From contig MJGA01000009.1 of the NCBI GenBank assembly GCA_001910725.1, positions 744,001 through 808,000 of the forward strand: DNA of 64,000 nucleotides. The letters are read 5' to 3'. Below are positions 44,151 to 56,700 of this stretch, piece by piece (position 1 is the stretch's first letter; each line of letters starts with the position of its first letter). This stretch comes from Phanerodontia chrysosporium (lineage: Eukaryota; Basidiomycota; Agaricomycetes; Polyporales; Phanerochaetaceae). The position numbers and the translations under genes are program-made. Under the pieces are notes generated by a model. That model did no database searches and was not told the DNA's origin. It was given only the letters and a program-made list of their open reading frames with translations.

Positions 44151-45994
44151 CTATACAATCACTCGAGAATCAACACAGCCAGATCCATCCCATATGACCT
44201 CCGTCACGAACCCCTTCGGTTCTTCCACCATGGTGCTTTCGAGACCGCGGCATCCCGACAGCTCGAGCGTATGTACAGGGACTCCGATCTGAGCTCTATC
44301 GGTGAGAGCTGCCTTGAGAAGGTCGTAGCCTTGCCTTCGCTCCTCGTCGATGAGGTCGCCATTCGCTTTTCTGTCATCAAAACGGTAGCCATAGAGGTGC
44401 AGGTGCTGCAGCGACGGGAGTATTCTCGTCTGCGCGGGCCCGTACGCGCAGCACAGCGCCTTCAGAGCAGGAGCGCTTGCCATGCCGGTCACGAGGACTC
44501 TCTGCACTAGACGCAGCTCCTCGAAAACCTGCAGAAACATCACGGTGCGCTCTTGGATAGGCCACTCATCGTCGCTGTACGGAAGGGAGATGAAGAGGGA
44601 TTGGTCATGGTGGAGAGACGGCGCAAAGTCCAACGATCCCAGGAAGGCGTATATTCTCGGCGAGCCGTGGGCCAACGGACTGAGAAGCACTGGGAATCCG
44701 GGCGTGCGGGCGCAAATACGTTTTCGTCGTTCGACCAGTGAAGAGACATGGCCGTAGGCCATCTGGCGATCTCCACTACACTGTCTTCGACCCAGCTCAC
44801 GGAGAGGGCCAGGACTGGCGGGTGAGGGGGAAGGCCGTCTGTCCCTCTTCTCGAGAGACGTGCTTCGAGCGCGTCGAGGATACAGCTGACATCCTCGAAC
44901 GGGAGATGCACCAAATGTTCGTTTTGGCGGAGTCCATGTCGGGCGCAATCTGCTCTCCCAGATGAACGGTGGCATCTCCTGGAAAGCATAGGCTTTGCAG
45001 TAGCAAAGCCGTGCCCACCCCGACAAAGTGCGATTGTATGCGCAACGTTCGCAACGAAGGAAGACGGATTACAGATTCCGATATGGATTTGATGTTCTTG
45101 TAGTTGCCAGGTAGCGGATAGGCATCCTCGAGGATCACTTATTCGAGCTTCGTCATCTCTCTGAGGGATTCGAGGAGAGGCCACCAGTCTCCTATACTGG
45201 CATTCATACCCAGTCCTTTGAGCGATAGAGAAGTGAGTGAGGGAACATGCAGGTGTTGCACGGCGTGGCAATGGAAACGTGTGGCATACAGATGATCCAG
45301 GGCAGGAAATCCGAACGGCGGCAGCAAGAGAGGGGGTAAGGATAATACGACATCCCGTAAGCCGTCTATCTTTAGCGATCGCAACTTGGAGAACGCTTGA
45401 TGAGGCAGCATTTCGAATGTAGGAGATCCGAGGTCGTGGGGGTAAGCGATGTGCAGGTCGAAGGTGCGAATGCGGGGCACGACCGAGAATAATGGAGCCC
45501 ATAGGACAGGAGGCATAGATCTTCGCATCCCGCCAATCCAAATGGTCAAGGGCTGCGTCTTGGATCTCTCAATCAAGATCTGGACTAGGTCCGGGTCGGC
45601 GGTCTCCACGTCTGTCCAAAGCTTGGGTTGTCGAGGGCGACCTCCCGCCAGTGCTGGCAGATATGCGTGAGCCGCAGCCATCTGTATCTTGACACGCTCC
45701 TGAGCTCCGATCCCGGGAAGCGAGGGGGTTGGTGACCTCCCACGCGTCCCATGACGAGTGAGCGCATAACATGAAGACTTCCGCGAGGACCTCGCGGTCG
45801 GCAGCCGCATGACGGGTGCGCTGGCATTGACAAGACGACGAATGCGAGACGCTTCCCGTATCATTCGGGAGGCCACTTCTTCCATCCCGAGCGTGCCTAT
45901 AGGGGCATATAGACATATGCTCCAGTAGAAGCCAAGTGCATTTTGACTGTGGAGAGAAGGGGTCACGTCGCCAACGGACCTGGGATATGCGCAA
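44151..45994 (-). pseudogene. F-box protein with LRR-like C-terminus, decayed
   Basis: Fungal F-box proteins recruit substrates to SCF ubiquitin ligases. The F-box is readable only by switching frames: RLPT, then EVLAEVFMLCAHSSWDAWEV, then LRLTHICQHWREVALDNPS, then LWTDVETADPDLVQILIERS. The C-terminal part has LRR-like strands (SLKIDGLRDVVLSLPP, LTSLSLKGLGMNASIG, LHLYGYRFDDRK, VHTLELSGCRGLESTM). Five frame switches (about 45797, 45715, 45620, 44925 and 44705) each need one added base, and an in-frame TAA at 45138-45140 interrupts TKLE/VILEDAYP. The nonsense codon makes real inactivation likelier here than in the other broken genes. Confidence 0.7.
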
Positions 45995-46503
45995 AATTAG
46001 CGTCGTGGATTGGGCTACAGTATGCTAGTTTCACTGTCGTGTAACATTCCACTTACTAGAGCTGACCGTTCAGCGTACGAGGATGTCCTTTTGAGACTGT
46101 CGAGGTCGGAGACGATGGTTCAAAACTGTTCAGAACGTGTTCGGCGCTTCGCTGCGGTGGCACTAGCGCCCGGTCTGCGAGTCATCCTCAGAACCAAACG
46201 TCGTCTGAACTGTGTATGTTGCCATCGCCCTGCTTGCTAAAGGTCCTTGACCCATTTTCAGACGGCCCATCTAGCTATGTGCGGCCAGTCTACGTATGTG
46301 AAGAGACCAACTGTCTCGCAGGGTACAGGTGAGCGAACTTTGCGATACAGTTCTACGACAGGATGTCTTACACCTTTTTCTACATACAACAAAAAGTACA
46401 ATGATGATACAACGAATAGTCATCAGTACAGCAAACAGTACAATCTCCAATTTTCCTTCTTCCGATTGTCAACGCTCTACCTAGTCGAGGGGTATCCCAC
46501 CAT
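45995..46503. other. Intergenic
   Basis: About 510 bp between the F-box start region and the trehalose phosphorylase stop; mostly 3' untranslated-type sequence, no feature recognised. Confidence 0.45.
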
Positions 46504-49196
46504 CTATCCCTGGACATTGAGGCCCGAGCGCGGGAGGCGCGGCTCGCCCTCGGCGTACGGCTCGCCGGTCTCGGCGCGCATGAGGTCGTTGAGCCACGCA
46601 CCCTTGGGCTGGAGGCGGACGCCGCGCGAGCAGTACATGACGGCGAGGTACATCCACGCGGCGGCGTTGCCGACGGTGCCGACCTCGTCGCTGACGTGCG
46701 TGCGCGCGTACTCGCACATCTCGTCGTACAGATCGTCGTTCGTGTACAGCTCGAGCATGTGCCGCGCGACCGTGTCATTGTCGCCGACGTCGACGAGGTA
46801 CCCGCTCTTCCCGTGCTCGATCTGCAGCGGGATGCCGCCCGTGCGCGACGCGATCACGGGCTTCCCCGCGTGCAGCGCCTCCGAGACCTTCACCTCGAAG
46901 CCCTCGCGCGTCGAGAGCTGGAGCGCGAACTTGGCGTTCGCCATGAGCACGTTCAGCACTGCGAATGCGGCGTCAGCCTGCTGACAGCGATAAAGCAGCA
47001 GCACGCTTACGCTGGTCGCTCGGAGGACACCTCATGTAAATGATGTCCTTGGAGTACTCAGAGTACTTGTTGTGAACAAGGTTGCCAACCTGGTCGTAAA
47101 TAATGCTAGCGTCGGGGTCGTCGACAGCTCCGTGACCGCAGATCAGCAGTTGCGGGATCTCGTCCTCTGTGACCTTGCCATCGAGCAGCTTCCGGAAGCG
47201 AGCGTAAGAGTCGATGACGTTCGGAATACCCTTGGACGGGTCGAACCGCGCGATCTGAACGATGTACTCGCGCGCCGGCCAACCGAGCTCGTTCATCTTC
47301 TCCTTTGCGCACAGGTTGCGGAACTCTCCCATGTAGTACTGGGTGTCCCACGGCGACAACTCCTTGTTGAGACCATCGAGCCTATTCGGCGGTCAACGCT
47401 GAAGCGCACGCAAGAAAAGAGGCGGCTTACCAGTCGGTCGCGGCACCGAGAAGCGTGAGCTTCTCTGGCGGGACGTCGCTCGGCACGAACTTGTTCACAG
47501 GGTGCGAGATGAACAGGTCCGCGTGTTGGATGTTGTTCCACAGGTACTGCCAGACCTCCTGCTGCGGCGACCCCTCGATGTGCACGAGGTCACTGCGGAT
47601 TTCGATGTGCGAGCGGTAGATGATGGGTAGGTCGGGGCGGATCTTCCTGATCAGCGGGATGAGGCCTGGCATCTGGGGGTCATCTGCGCGGCGTCATGAG
47701 CGCGAGATCCCAGGCGATACGCTGCACCACACGCACCGATGAACGCGATATCGACACCACCGGGCGCCAGAGGGCCGCCTCGGCCGTCCAACGGAGCCCG
47801 TTCTTGAGGATCCACGCGTCAAAGTTCTCCTTCTGCTCCTTGGTCAAGCGCAGGCTCGGGTCCGCCACGCCTTGAAGGATGTTGTGGTTGTTCTTGGTCG
47901 TCCGGAAGACGCTTGGCGACGGGTTGGGGACATACCTGCGGATTCAGGTTAGAGGCATGCTGGGCCTTTCTCATGCTAGGCCGGCACGTCGTGCGGCCCC
48001 GCGCAGAATACTCACCAGGAACAGTCGACGTCGATGGCAGTGAAGAATCGGATGAGCGCGTGACGCATCTGTCAGGGCAGGAACGTCAGTTCCCTGCCAC
48101 GAGTGCCGCGAGATCGCGCGGGAGGACTTACGAGGGCGACACCACCTGCGTTCGCCGATCAAAAAAAGAAAAGCCACAAGAACGCGATCAATCTCCGTTC
48201 GATTGCAGACTCATTACCCCACACTCACCGCCTTGCGGGGTAGACGAGAAGAATCCCATCTTGATCTTTTTCTCACGGAGCTCGTCCGCGAGCTTGTTCA
48301 CAGCGTTCCAGGTACCCTTGCTAACCGACTTGCGATACTCGTCGAGGTCATCGATTAGATGGATCTTTCCTCCGGCGTCGACTGCCACCTGATTACGCGG
48401 ACCGATCGAGAGGCGGGGGTTGTTGTTCGGGCCAAAGTACATGATGCACTTGCGAGCCGCAGAGTCGGCCTGTTCATCCACCGTGCGCGGGATCGGGAGT
48501 TTCTGGCCGACGCCAGACGACAGCTTGCCGCTGTCAGTGAGTTGAGACGCGTCAACATAGACGGTGGGAGTCTCTGCTCCGGAAGGAACGTAAGAACCGG
48601 TCGTCGACGAGATGCGGTGCCTGATGTTGCGACTCGTGAGGGAATCGGTGTGGAATGGCTTGATGTTGAATACGATGGGGACAATGTCCATGTCCAGCCA
48701 AAGGCGGGTGCACAAGTTCGGGCACTATCACCCGACAGTTAGGACCGTGTACGCGATACGTAAGGTAAAGGCGTACTTCGCGCAAGAGGCTGAGCGTCAC
48801 ACCAGCACCAAGGAACTTGCAGAGGTGCTCCTGCGAGAACTTGCGAAGGCTATCGAGGACGTGCTTCTCGATCACCTCGGCCTGCGTCTCGGGCTCGGTG
48901 GGGTCGTACGGAACGATGGTCGAGGCAAAGTCGGTGTTGTAGACCGAGTCGTGAACAGAGATGGCGATTTCATAGCCGGTGTTATTGTTGACGGGGGTGC
49001 CGGCAATACCAGCCCACATGGGCTACAGTCATGGAAGATGCAGGTGAGTGAGACTGGTGCGCGCAGGAGGGAGACGTGCGCGTACAGTAAGGTGAGAGTA
49101 GCTGGTGACATTGGGCCTCTTTGCGGAGACGACGCTAGAGAGCCTGCGGCGGAGGACCTCGGAAGGCTTGGACTGGAACTTGTGAGGGGGAGCCAT
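46504..49196 (-). CDS. Trehalose phosphorylase, retaining, GT4-like (one frame break)
   Basis: Cytosolic enzyme that splits trehalose with phosphate to alpha-glucose 1-phosphate and glucose; typical of mushroom-forming fungi. Start MAPPHKFQSKPSEVLRRRLS in good context; at least seven introns. N-domain: PMWAGIAGTPVNNNTGYEIA, LCTRLWLDMDIVPIVFNIKP, YFGPNNNPRLSIG, GGGVALMRHALIRFFTAIDV. Middle: DDPQMPGLIPLIRKIRPDLP, IYRSHIEIRSDLVH, HPVNKFVPSDVPPE, LLGAATDWLDGLNKEL. GT4 sugar-phosphate domain: QIARFDPSKGIPNVIDSYAR, LLICGHGAVDDPDA, and STREGFEVKVSEALHAGKPV with the EX7E catalytic pair, then GGIPLQIEHGKSGYLV. At 47771-47785 (WTAE / GGPLAPGGVDIAFI) one G appears missing; the rest reads normally, so a sequence error is likely. 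Confidence 0.88.
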
Positions 49197-51000
49197 GATT
49201 GGGGAGGGATGGCAGGTGGGGGAGGGAGAGATGAGATGAGATTTATATCAATCCCGGGCGTTCGAAAGATGGAAGGGGCCAAGAAGGGAAGGCAGGGAGA
49301 GGAAGGCTTGCAGCGCTGGGCGTGTGTTGGGCGTGCGAGAAACAGAGGGCGGACGAGGTCGAGCTATTCCCCGCCGTAATCAGAGCCCAGCCGAGGCGGG
49401 CGGCTAGACCGAAACCCGACTGCATCATCCCACGTGACACACCTAAAGCGCCACGGACGGACGCCACTTTCCCCGCTGACAGCGCCTGCTCTCGGCCGCT
49501 GCGTGCACGGCTCTCCGCAAAAAATAAAAATACAATCACCCGCCGCTCATCGGCGGGTACGACGAGCTCCAGCGCGTCGCCGCGGGTCGCCAAATAGCGG
49601 ACATCCACTGCGAGGGCAAACCTAACGTCAACGCTCAAGTCAGAAGGCCTGCGTATCTCCAACGCTATCAGATGGACGTGGCTCTGGGCCTGAGAACGGT
49701 ACCCGCCATGTGCAGGGACCAGCCTCAGTGTTGCGCCCCTTCGGCTGCAAAGATCTGTGTGGTGGTTAGCTGGCCGGAAAGCCCCAACGCGAATTGGCTC
49801 GTACCACTCGTGCCGTTCGGGAATCAACGTTTGGATTGCCCCTGGGAGACTGGGGCAGCGTGCATTCTGATCGTCGTCTGCACCCTACCGGGTGGTCATT
49901 TGACTGTCCTTCATCGCACAGGAAGCCATGATGCCAGACTCGTGGGAGCGCGTGCCAGGGTAAACGGCCTCGATGCAGGGCTGTCGCGACCTAAACGGTG
50001 CTACATTGTACTCGTGAAACAAATTCGAAGTCTTCAAAGGACTCACATTCTCCCTTACTTCCCGCGGTCACTAGCACACGCGCCCACGTCTTCAGTCGCG
50101 CTTCCTAGCTGCCTGTTGAGGCCTAGCTAGTAGCGTCATATGTGCCATGAGGCAGAGTGAGTGTATGGTGGTGCACTTAGAGCGGACAGCCTTCGAGAAT
50201 GCCAGGGCTTGTGAGCCCTCAAACTCACAGGTTTCGGGGCCGACAATCGTTCCCCACAGGATCGCCTTCCTGCAGAGTGCGGTAGCTCCGCAAGACAGCG
50301 ATGTTTGCAGGCCGAAACCTTTCACTTGCGAGACTTAGATATATCCGTGATAAATACAGTGGTTGTATGCGGTTCTTCTCGCACAATACGGCCGCACAGT
50401 GAGTACTTCTATGACCGAGGAGAGCTCGCGTGACCGTCATCGGTTGGGTGTCGAAGACGCGGTTTACGTTGAAAATTGACGGACGACGTGAGAGCTAGAA
50501 AAGAGGTCTTACGGCCGAAACCTTTCAGGGAGCAAAGTGAGGCGGCCAGTGTTTGCAGCACGTCGGAAGAGATGAACCAGTCGACAGCGAGCATGCGAAG
50601 AGTAGCGACAAGGGAAAGAAAAACCCGTTGTGCACAACGCTCGCGACGCGCCCTCGACGCGTTTGTCACCTTTGTCACAGGTGGCGTAACGAGGGTCACT
50701 GCTGGTCACGCCCCCGCCCACCTTGCGTTCGACCACGACCACGACGTCACTCACGACTTTGCTCGCCGTCAACGGCGTCGACGACAAGATTTTCTTTTTC
50801 ACTTTCCAGGTCTCTTCGAACGTAGCAAGCGCAACTGCAACCGCAAGCCTCTGCCTTGTGCCTAGCGGAGGCTAGACCGGCCAGCCCGCTCTCGGCGCCG
50901 ACTGACGTCGACGGCCCATCACCGCCAGCACCCCGTTCGCTCACTGCCGCGCTCATCTCTCGCATATTCTGAACTCGCTTCCTCACGTAGACCTGCTTAG
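49197..51000. other. Intergenic with a 15-bp direct repeat
   Basis: About 1.8 kb between divergent genes (trehalose phosphorylase and the zinc-ribbon gene). Frames of 60-190 codons are GC-driven and without domain pattern. The 15-mer GGCCGAAACCTTTCA occurs at 50310-50324 and 50513-50527 in the same orientation. Confidence 0.45.
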
Positions 51001-53043
51001 ATGAGCGAAGGCACATGTGCGGAATGTGGTGAAGCGACTGTCTACGAGGAGGAGCTGGGCTCTGCCGTCTGCACGAGCTGTGGTACGCTGGCGAATCCCT
51101 CGCAGAACGTGCTGGCGTCGCACCTCGAGCATGTGGACACATCCGGGTACGAACGTGCTTCCTACGTCAACTCTCTGCAAGGTTCGACACTGAAGGGCCG
51201 GCATGGCTGGGCTCTTGCTGGACAAGATAAGGATGCCAGGGACAGACGGAACACGGTACGTGTTTGCATCCTGAGAAGCCTGTATTGACTAACGCCCTAC
51301 TTTTCCTGAAGGTTGCAATGCATGAATTTATAAGGTCAATGGCTAGCAGTCTCTCGAGTGCAAGTTCCACCGCTCGTGCACAAACGATATTCGACCAAGC
51401 CATGCGGGAAGGTCGCTATAGGTGGGGCCGCCGAGCCAAGCTCCTAGCGGGCGCATCCCTCGCTATTGCACTGCGTGAAGCTAATAAGAGCGACTCGCTT
51501 CGAGATATTGCAGTAAGTCGCGTTGCTTCCATATGCTCGTACACAGCCTAGACCCATCTCCTTTGCCCCGCGATTTAGGACATGCGTTGACTTATGTTCC
51601 GCATTTTGTTAGTATCTTCTGCAAGAACCTTTACCGTCGCTATCGAAGGCGTTCACAACAACGCTCCAGTTGTTACAGCTCAAGCTCACGTCAGCGGATC
51701 CCGCGCAACATCTGTCCGCGCTGCAGGCACATCTCATCAACCTCATTCAACAGGCCAACTCTCTCCCTGCACAGCTGGTGTCGACGCTCACACCACTCCA
51801 GAGCAAGATGACCTCAATACAGCGCACCGCTACGTCACTTTCCAGCCTTGTCTCGCGCGAGCCTTCCCTAGCCTCTCTGCCCACAGCGTCGACCGCTTGC
51901 GCGATCTTTATGCTATCACTTGAAGGCGAGTTGTCTGCCTCTCTTTCCCAAGCCGGGGCGCTGGCACAAGCTCTAGGTGCCCGTGTCGGTGCAAGCAAGA
52001 CCGTTGTAATGCAGCGGTACAAGACAATCTATGACCTTGTCGAAGAGTATATTCGTGACGTGCCCTGGCTCGAAGCGCACCAGAAGACAGGGCGAGGTAG
52101 ATCGAAAGTTGCCAAGCGTGTTGTCGTCGCTCGCGGACTCAAGGATGTTGTGCAGTTCCAAGAAGACATCTGGCGCAAGAAGCTGGAAGCGCAAGCGAGA
52201 CCTGTCTTCGACATCGAGGTCGACAGTAGCGCTGATGGGGAGGATGACGACAGCGTCGACGCTCGTGAGCTTTCCGACGTTGCGTCCGTCGCATCGAGAA
52301 CCAGTGGTGGTCACACACAGGACGCCGGTCCCAGTGCTGGGCCATCCCAGCGGAAGAAAGTTCGACAGACACCGCACGAGAGGGCCGTGGAACAAGCGTC
52401 CAAGTTCTTGCTAGCTCCTCTTGCGAGTGGCGCGCCGACATCAATAATAAAAGGCGACAAGAAGACACCACCCGCTGGCGAGCTTCTTGAGCACTTTCTC
52501 GTTGCAGACGAATTCGCCCTGTCACATGCATTCGCACACCCACCGACTCGGCTACAGGTGCTCGCGGCATCGCGTGGAGAAGATGCGGTAGCGGATGAGG
52601 ACCTTTTTGACGAAGGCGAGCTGGAGGGGCTCTTGCGGACCCAAGCCGAGGTCGAGATCCTGCGCAAGACGTTCGACTGGGAAGTCCCCGATCAAGACAG
52701 CACCGAGACTGACGTACCGAAGAGGTCAAAGAAACGCAAGCGCGATGATACCCAGGCCGGCAACGTCCAAAGCAGCCCCGAGCGGCACTCGAAGCGCATC
52801 AACATGGACGTCCTCGCCCGGCTCATGGACCCCAACACGAATTTAGATGATATTCATGAGGACGAAGACTTCAGTGCGCTCGGCCTGGGCCTAGGGCTCG
52901 AGGAGCAAGGCGACGACGGCGACAGCGACAGTGACGAGCCCGCGACGTACGCAATCACCGGTGGAGATGACGAGGAGGTAGGAGAGTGGCGGCCGATGTC
53001 GCCTGGCGGTGGGATGTTTGACGAGGACAGATACGACGCTTGA
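51001..53043 (+). CDS. TFIIB-family zinc-ribbon protein, Brf1-like candidate
   Basis: Three exons (51001-51255, 51312-51512, 51613-53043), 628 residues, clean frame. The N-terminal zinc ribbon has Cys6, Cys9, Cys24 and Cys27 (TCAECGEATVYEEELGSAVC then TSC), as in TFIIB, Brf1 and Rrn7. A cyclin-like helical region follows (MHEFIRSMASSLSSASSTAR, WGRRAKLLAGASLAIALREA, YLLQEPLPSLSKAFTTTLQL). The C-terminal half is charged and ends in an acidic tail (EDFSALGLGLGLEEQGDDGD). It is shorter than usual Brf1 and I could not identify a Brf1 homology block II, so an RNA polymerase III initiation role is only probable. The 100-bp second intron could hide a micro-exon. Confidence 0.68.
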
Positions 53044-53274
53044 TGAAGGCTTGCACTTGCCTGCCGTCCCGAACTGCGCGTGTTGCGGGGCGTATACCCG
53101 CGGACTGTGTACTTTTACTGTCTTATAATGCTACATACCCTGTAATATAGTTGCACTTTGCGACCTCACAAGTTGCATAGAACACTTCGCTGGCGAGGTG
53201 CTTCATATACTTTACACAATACGTGTTCCCCGTGCGCAACTCCTGGAGCCGCTCCGGCGCCTACCCAGCTCTCG
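53044..53274. other. Short intergenic interval
   Basis: 230 bp between two co-directional genes. It must hold both the 3' end of the zinc-ribbon gene and the promoter of the EI24-like gene; a TATA-like CATATAC lies near 53206. Confidence 0.4.
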
Positions 53275-54593
53275 ATGTCTCGCCACTACTCCTCGCACGC
53301 CTCGCATATAGCGGACCCATACATATCGAGGGCGTCGTATCCGACGTTCTTGTCTCTCTATGAGACGGTGCTGCTTCATCTAAAGGCTGTGGGGAGAGGG
53401 TTGTTTGATGCGTTCAGGTGGGATGCGGTCATCCGGCTCATGTCGAGGTACGTGTGCCCTCACCTGCGCGTGTATACGTGCTCACAGCCGCCAGCGACGC
53501 CGAGGTGCGCGCGAACATCTTCAAGTCGCTCCTCGTAAACTGCGTCTCGCTCGCATCGATCTACTTCTTCGACATCCTCCTCCAGCCGCTCACCCACGAG
53601 CACACCCACTGGCTCCGCCGCAACGTCGGCTGGGCGTACCAGGTGCTCTGGCTGCTGCCCGTCGTCGGCGTGTCGCTCTACCTGAACGTGCGTGCCGCCC
53701 TCCTCATGCCCGCGCGCACCGCGCTCACGTCCTGCAGAGCACGTGGACCGCGCACCTCGCCCGCCGCACGTACACGCTCCAGCATGGCGCGCGCGCCGCC
53801 GCGGACGCTGCGCCATGGGACGTATCTCGGCTTCCTGAACAGCATCGCGACGTCGGCGTACCGCGGCGTCATGGTCTTCACGTCCGTCGCCGTCTCCTTC
53901 GTGCTCCGCTACGTCCCGTACGCCGGCCCCGCACTCGGCTTCGTGTTCCTCTGCTGGGTTGACGCGTGAGTCCCGCTCTGCCCTTGCTGCCCGCGCCGCG
54001 GTTGACGGTGCGCAGGTACTATTGCTTCGAGTGAGTGCGGTGGCTTTGCCTGGGTTGGCGCAGGCGCTGACGGGCCTCAGGTTCGTGTGGATTGCGCGTG
54101 GGTACTCGCTCTCGCGCCGGATGCGGCACCTCGAGGAGCGGTGGGCGTACTACTTTGCGTTTGGTGCGTGCATTATCTCCAGAACGTGACTCGTATGCTG
54201 ATGCGCCCCACAGGCCTCCCGTCCACCGCGCTGTGTATGTCCGGCAGCACGCTCGCCAACGCCGCGATCTTCGCGCTCATCTTTCCCGCTGTACGTTCCT
54301 GCACGCTCCTCACTCTGATGCGCCGCTCTGCTGACACGGCAGGCATACAGTATATCATAATGGCGACGCATGCACGCCCGCAGCCGCTCGACCCGTACAA
54401 CCCGACGCAGAGCGAGCCCGTGCGGCATCCGTCTCCCTTCGTGCCGATCCGCATACCTATCTTCACGCCCGTCATCTGGCTCAACGACGCCATCATCCGC
54501 ATACTCAGCGTCGTTGGCCCCGTGGGCGCGCCGCGGGCGGGTATTGATGCGTTCGCTGCGCAGGGGCACCACCGGTGCCCAGCACAGCGCTGA
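53275..54593 (+). CDS. EI24-like multispan membrane protein (frame breaks)
   Basis: Homologue of etoposide-induced 2.4, an ER membrane protein linked in animals to autophagy and apoptosis; fungal role unknown. Start MSRHYSSHASHIADPYISRA. Exons 53275-53447, 53494-53687, 53738 onward, with further introns near 53967, 54036, 54164 and 54292. Hydrophobic segments: FKSLLVNCVSLASIYFFDIL, VGWAYQVLWLLPVVGVSLYL, FTSVAVSFVLRYVPYAGPAL, and LCMSGSTLANAAIFALIFPA. The conserved block WVDAYYCFEFVWIARGYSLS RRMRHLEERWAYYFAFG is intact across three introns. Near 53813 (CCATGGGACG) the frame slips by one base between the Ala-rich loop and YLGFLNSIATSAYRGVMVF. The last about 20 residues may also be frame-shifted: another frame reads AESIEEGDAGGVELGEVKPP there and would move the stop. 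Confidence 0.8.
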
Positions 54594-54840
54594 GAGCATT
54601 GAGGAAGGCGATGCGGGCGGCGTCGAACTTGGTGAGGTCAAGCCGCCGCCGCCGCGCAATGGGCACTCAGGCTGCGAGGATCAGAGTCGCCAGAGGCAGC
54701 CGTGGTGGTGCGCAGAGGCGCAAATTCGACTGACAGCTCTCCATCGCATCCCTACGGTCCTGGAGTCTTGAATGACGGATCTATCGTGTTGGCATATGTG
54801 CCGTAGTGAACATTACATTTACATCCACACTGTATCTAGC

Positions 54841-55964
54841 TCAACCGAACCCGGCCCACTCAATGGAATAATACGATACCTCTTGTTTCTCTTCGTCCCA
54901 ACCGCATAGCAGGTGCGCTTTTTTCGTCGCCGTGCCGAGTCGGCCGTGAGCGACGATTTCCATTGGTCGAATCTTTGACACTGGCGATTCGTGCACAGTA
55001 GCGACGAAGTGAGAGTGGTATCGAAGAGGGTCCCCTGCAGCATTCGTCAGCCTGATTGTGCATTGGACGACGAAGATTGTAGCGCACCAGGATACACCAA
55101 AAAGTCTCCCCCAAACTTGATACCTCCGCCCATATAGTGCCCCTTCTCCCAGAGATCACGGAACACCTCACACTTTGCCCGCTCAAATGGCGTCGAGGGG
55201 TATGTCCACACCCCCGCGGCCTTCGCGTCCTCGAGCGTTGTGTACATCGATGCCTCCGGGGAGTACCATGAAAGCTCCGCAGCAGAGTCTGCGGGGACCG
55301 TCACAGTATACACTGCGTTGGCAAGACTTGCCGACGGGGTTGCCGGACGTTCTTGCGATGGCACAGGCGCGTGGGGCAAGGGTACGCTGTCTGGATCCGC
55401 ACCCTCTGCAATGGCCTTCGCGCGTGCGGCCGCGGCCCGCTTCTCTTCGCGCTCCCTACGCTTGCGCACGGCCTCTTCACTCATCGCACGCGACACGGAG
55501 CCGCGTTCCGCGACCTCCTTCGCCTCTGCGGCGGCGAGCTGGGCGTGCACAGACGCGATGCGCTCCTTGTTCCATTGTGCAAGCTCTGTCGGTGCCGGTG
55601 GCGGTGGGCATGTGGGTCGTCGACGAAGACGGCCAGTTCTGCGGGGAGTTAGTGGATCAGGCGCGGCAGCGGAATAATAGTGCGAGGGGCGTACGCTTGG
55701 AGACGAGGAGGACGGCCTCTTCTGGGAGCAGCACGAGGGGGACGCCAAGGAAGACGTTCTGTTGGGAGAGATGCGGGAGCGTGCCAGTCAGGACGCCGCA
55801 AATGTGGTGTTCTGCGCGCAGAGCTGCGAGGTCTATCCTTTACCTCCGACGTGAGTCGCTCATTGGGCTGCATGCATGGTCTGGACGTTACCTTCAACGT
55901 CCCATACGTATGCCTTCTGGTTTGAGACCCTTAGCTGTATTTTCCGTGATGTCTGCTCCGACAT
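54841..55964 (-). CDS. SEN34: tRNA-splicing endonuclease subunit SEN34 (one frame break)
   Basis: Catalytic subunit that cleaves the 3' splice site of intron-containing pre-tRNAs. The ATG at 55964 opens MSEQTSRKIQLRVSNQKAYV; the N-domain follows with VLTGTLPHLSQQNVFLGVPL and VLLPEEAVLLVSK. After a Glu/Ala/Arg-rich coiled coil (AAAEAKEVAERGSVSRAMSE) comes the nuclease fold: FRDLWEKGHYMGGGIKFGGD, FLVYPGDPLRYHSHFVATVH with the catalytic Tyr and His, and GTATKKAHLLCGWDEEKQEV with the catalytic Lys, ending IEWAGFG. At least three introns; the last (about 55041-55094) separates VYPG from DPLRYHSHF. Near 55589-55605 one base must be added to pass from VDDPHAHRHR into APTELAQWNKERIAS. The stop at 54841-54843 is 247 bp from the EI24-like stop, in convergent orientation. 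Confidence 0.88.
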
Positions 55965-56700
55965 TTCGTGTGTTCAGCCTGCGCGCAGCAGACGCAAGAC
56001 GCAGGAAGAGTCAAAGCAGCAGCATCTGGGTTAAGAGGATGATCACGTGAGTTATGTGATCGGAAGCGCTCATCTGCACCGACACCCAGTATAGATACAA
56101 AGAATCTCTCTCTCTCATTTGCACCGAGCGGTCACTGGCCGCCTGGTAAGTCTCCGAGAATTCAGGTTCGACTACAGCTCGAGAACTTTGGTCTGTTTGC
56201 GGACCCTTCATAAGAGTATTTGGGAAATACAGCTGTTGAAAGCACAAAGCCAAGTCTTGAAATAGACTCGGCTAACCACGTGGCTATCCGAGCGTCAAGG
56301 CTGGTGGTTGCCTGATATGGGGCGACCTGATTAGGAAAGCGCGTCCTCGAGGCTTTCAGCCTTGACCTTCGTCTCTAGCGTATACCCCCAGGCTTTCTTC
56401 TCCTCCTCTTCTCCTCAGGCTGCGGTTGCAGTTCTACATTTCTCTCCAACTCGTGTATCTCACGTTTTTCGCTCGTTCCCTTTACAACTACTTCTCCTGC
56501 GCGACCACTTGCAACGATTCGACCCCGGACCCTGCAACGGCCGCAACCCACAGAATCTGATACAACAGGCGACAGGCAGTGTCACAGATCCCTAGCGAGA
56601 CTGCGCGGAAGCGGCGTGGAACAGCTTGCTTGCCCCAACGTGTCTGCCACGAGGCATCGAATCCGGGATATCTACTTGAGTCGGTTGGTAATTCGAGACC
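55965..56700. other. Divergent intergenic interval
   Basis: About 735 bp between SEN34 and the Ser-rich gene. CT-rich tracts around 56360-56510 look like a transcription start region for the gene to the right. No other feature seen. Confidence 0.45.

Noticed and set aside
49243..49827. 194-codon minus-strand frame upstream of trehalose phosphorylase
   Set aside because: No domain; it starts inside promoter sequence and overlaps plus-strand frames of similar quality.
50476..50865. 129-codon plus-strand frame before the zinc-ribbon gene
   Set aside because: Low-complexity Arg/His-rich translation, no homology pattern; likely promoter DNA.
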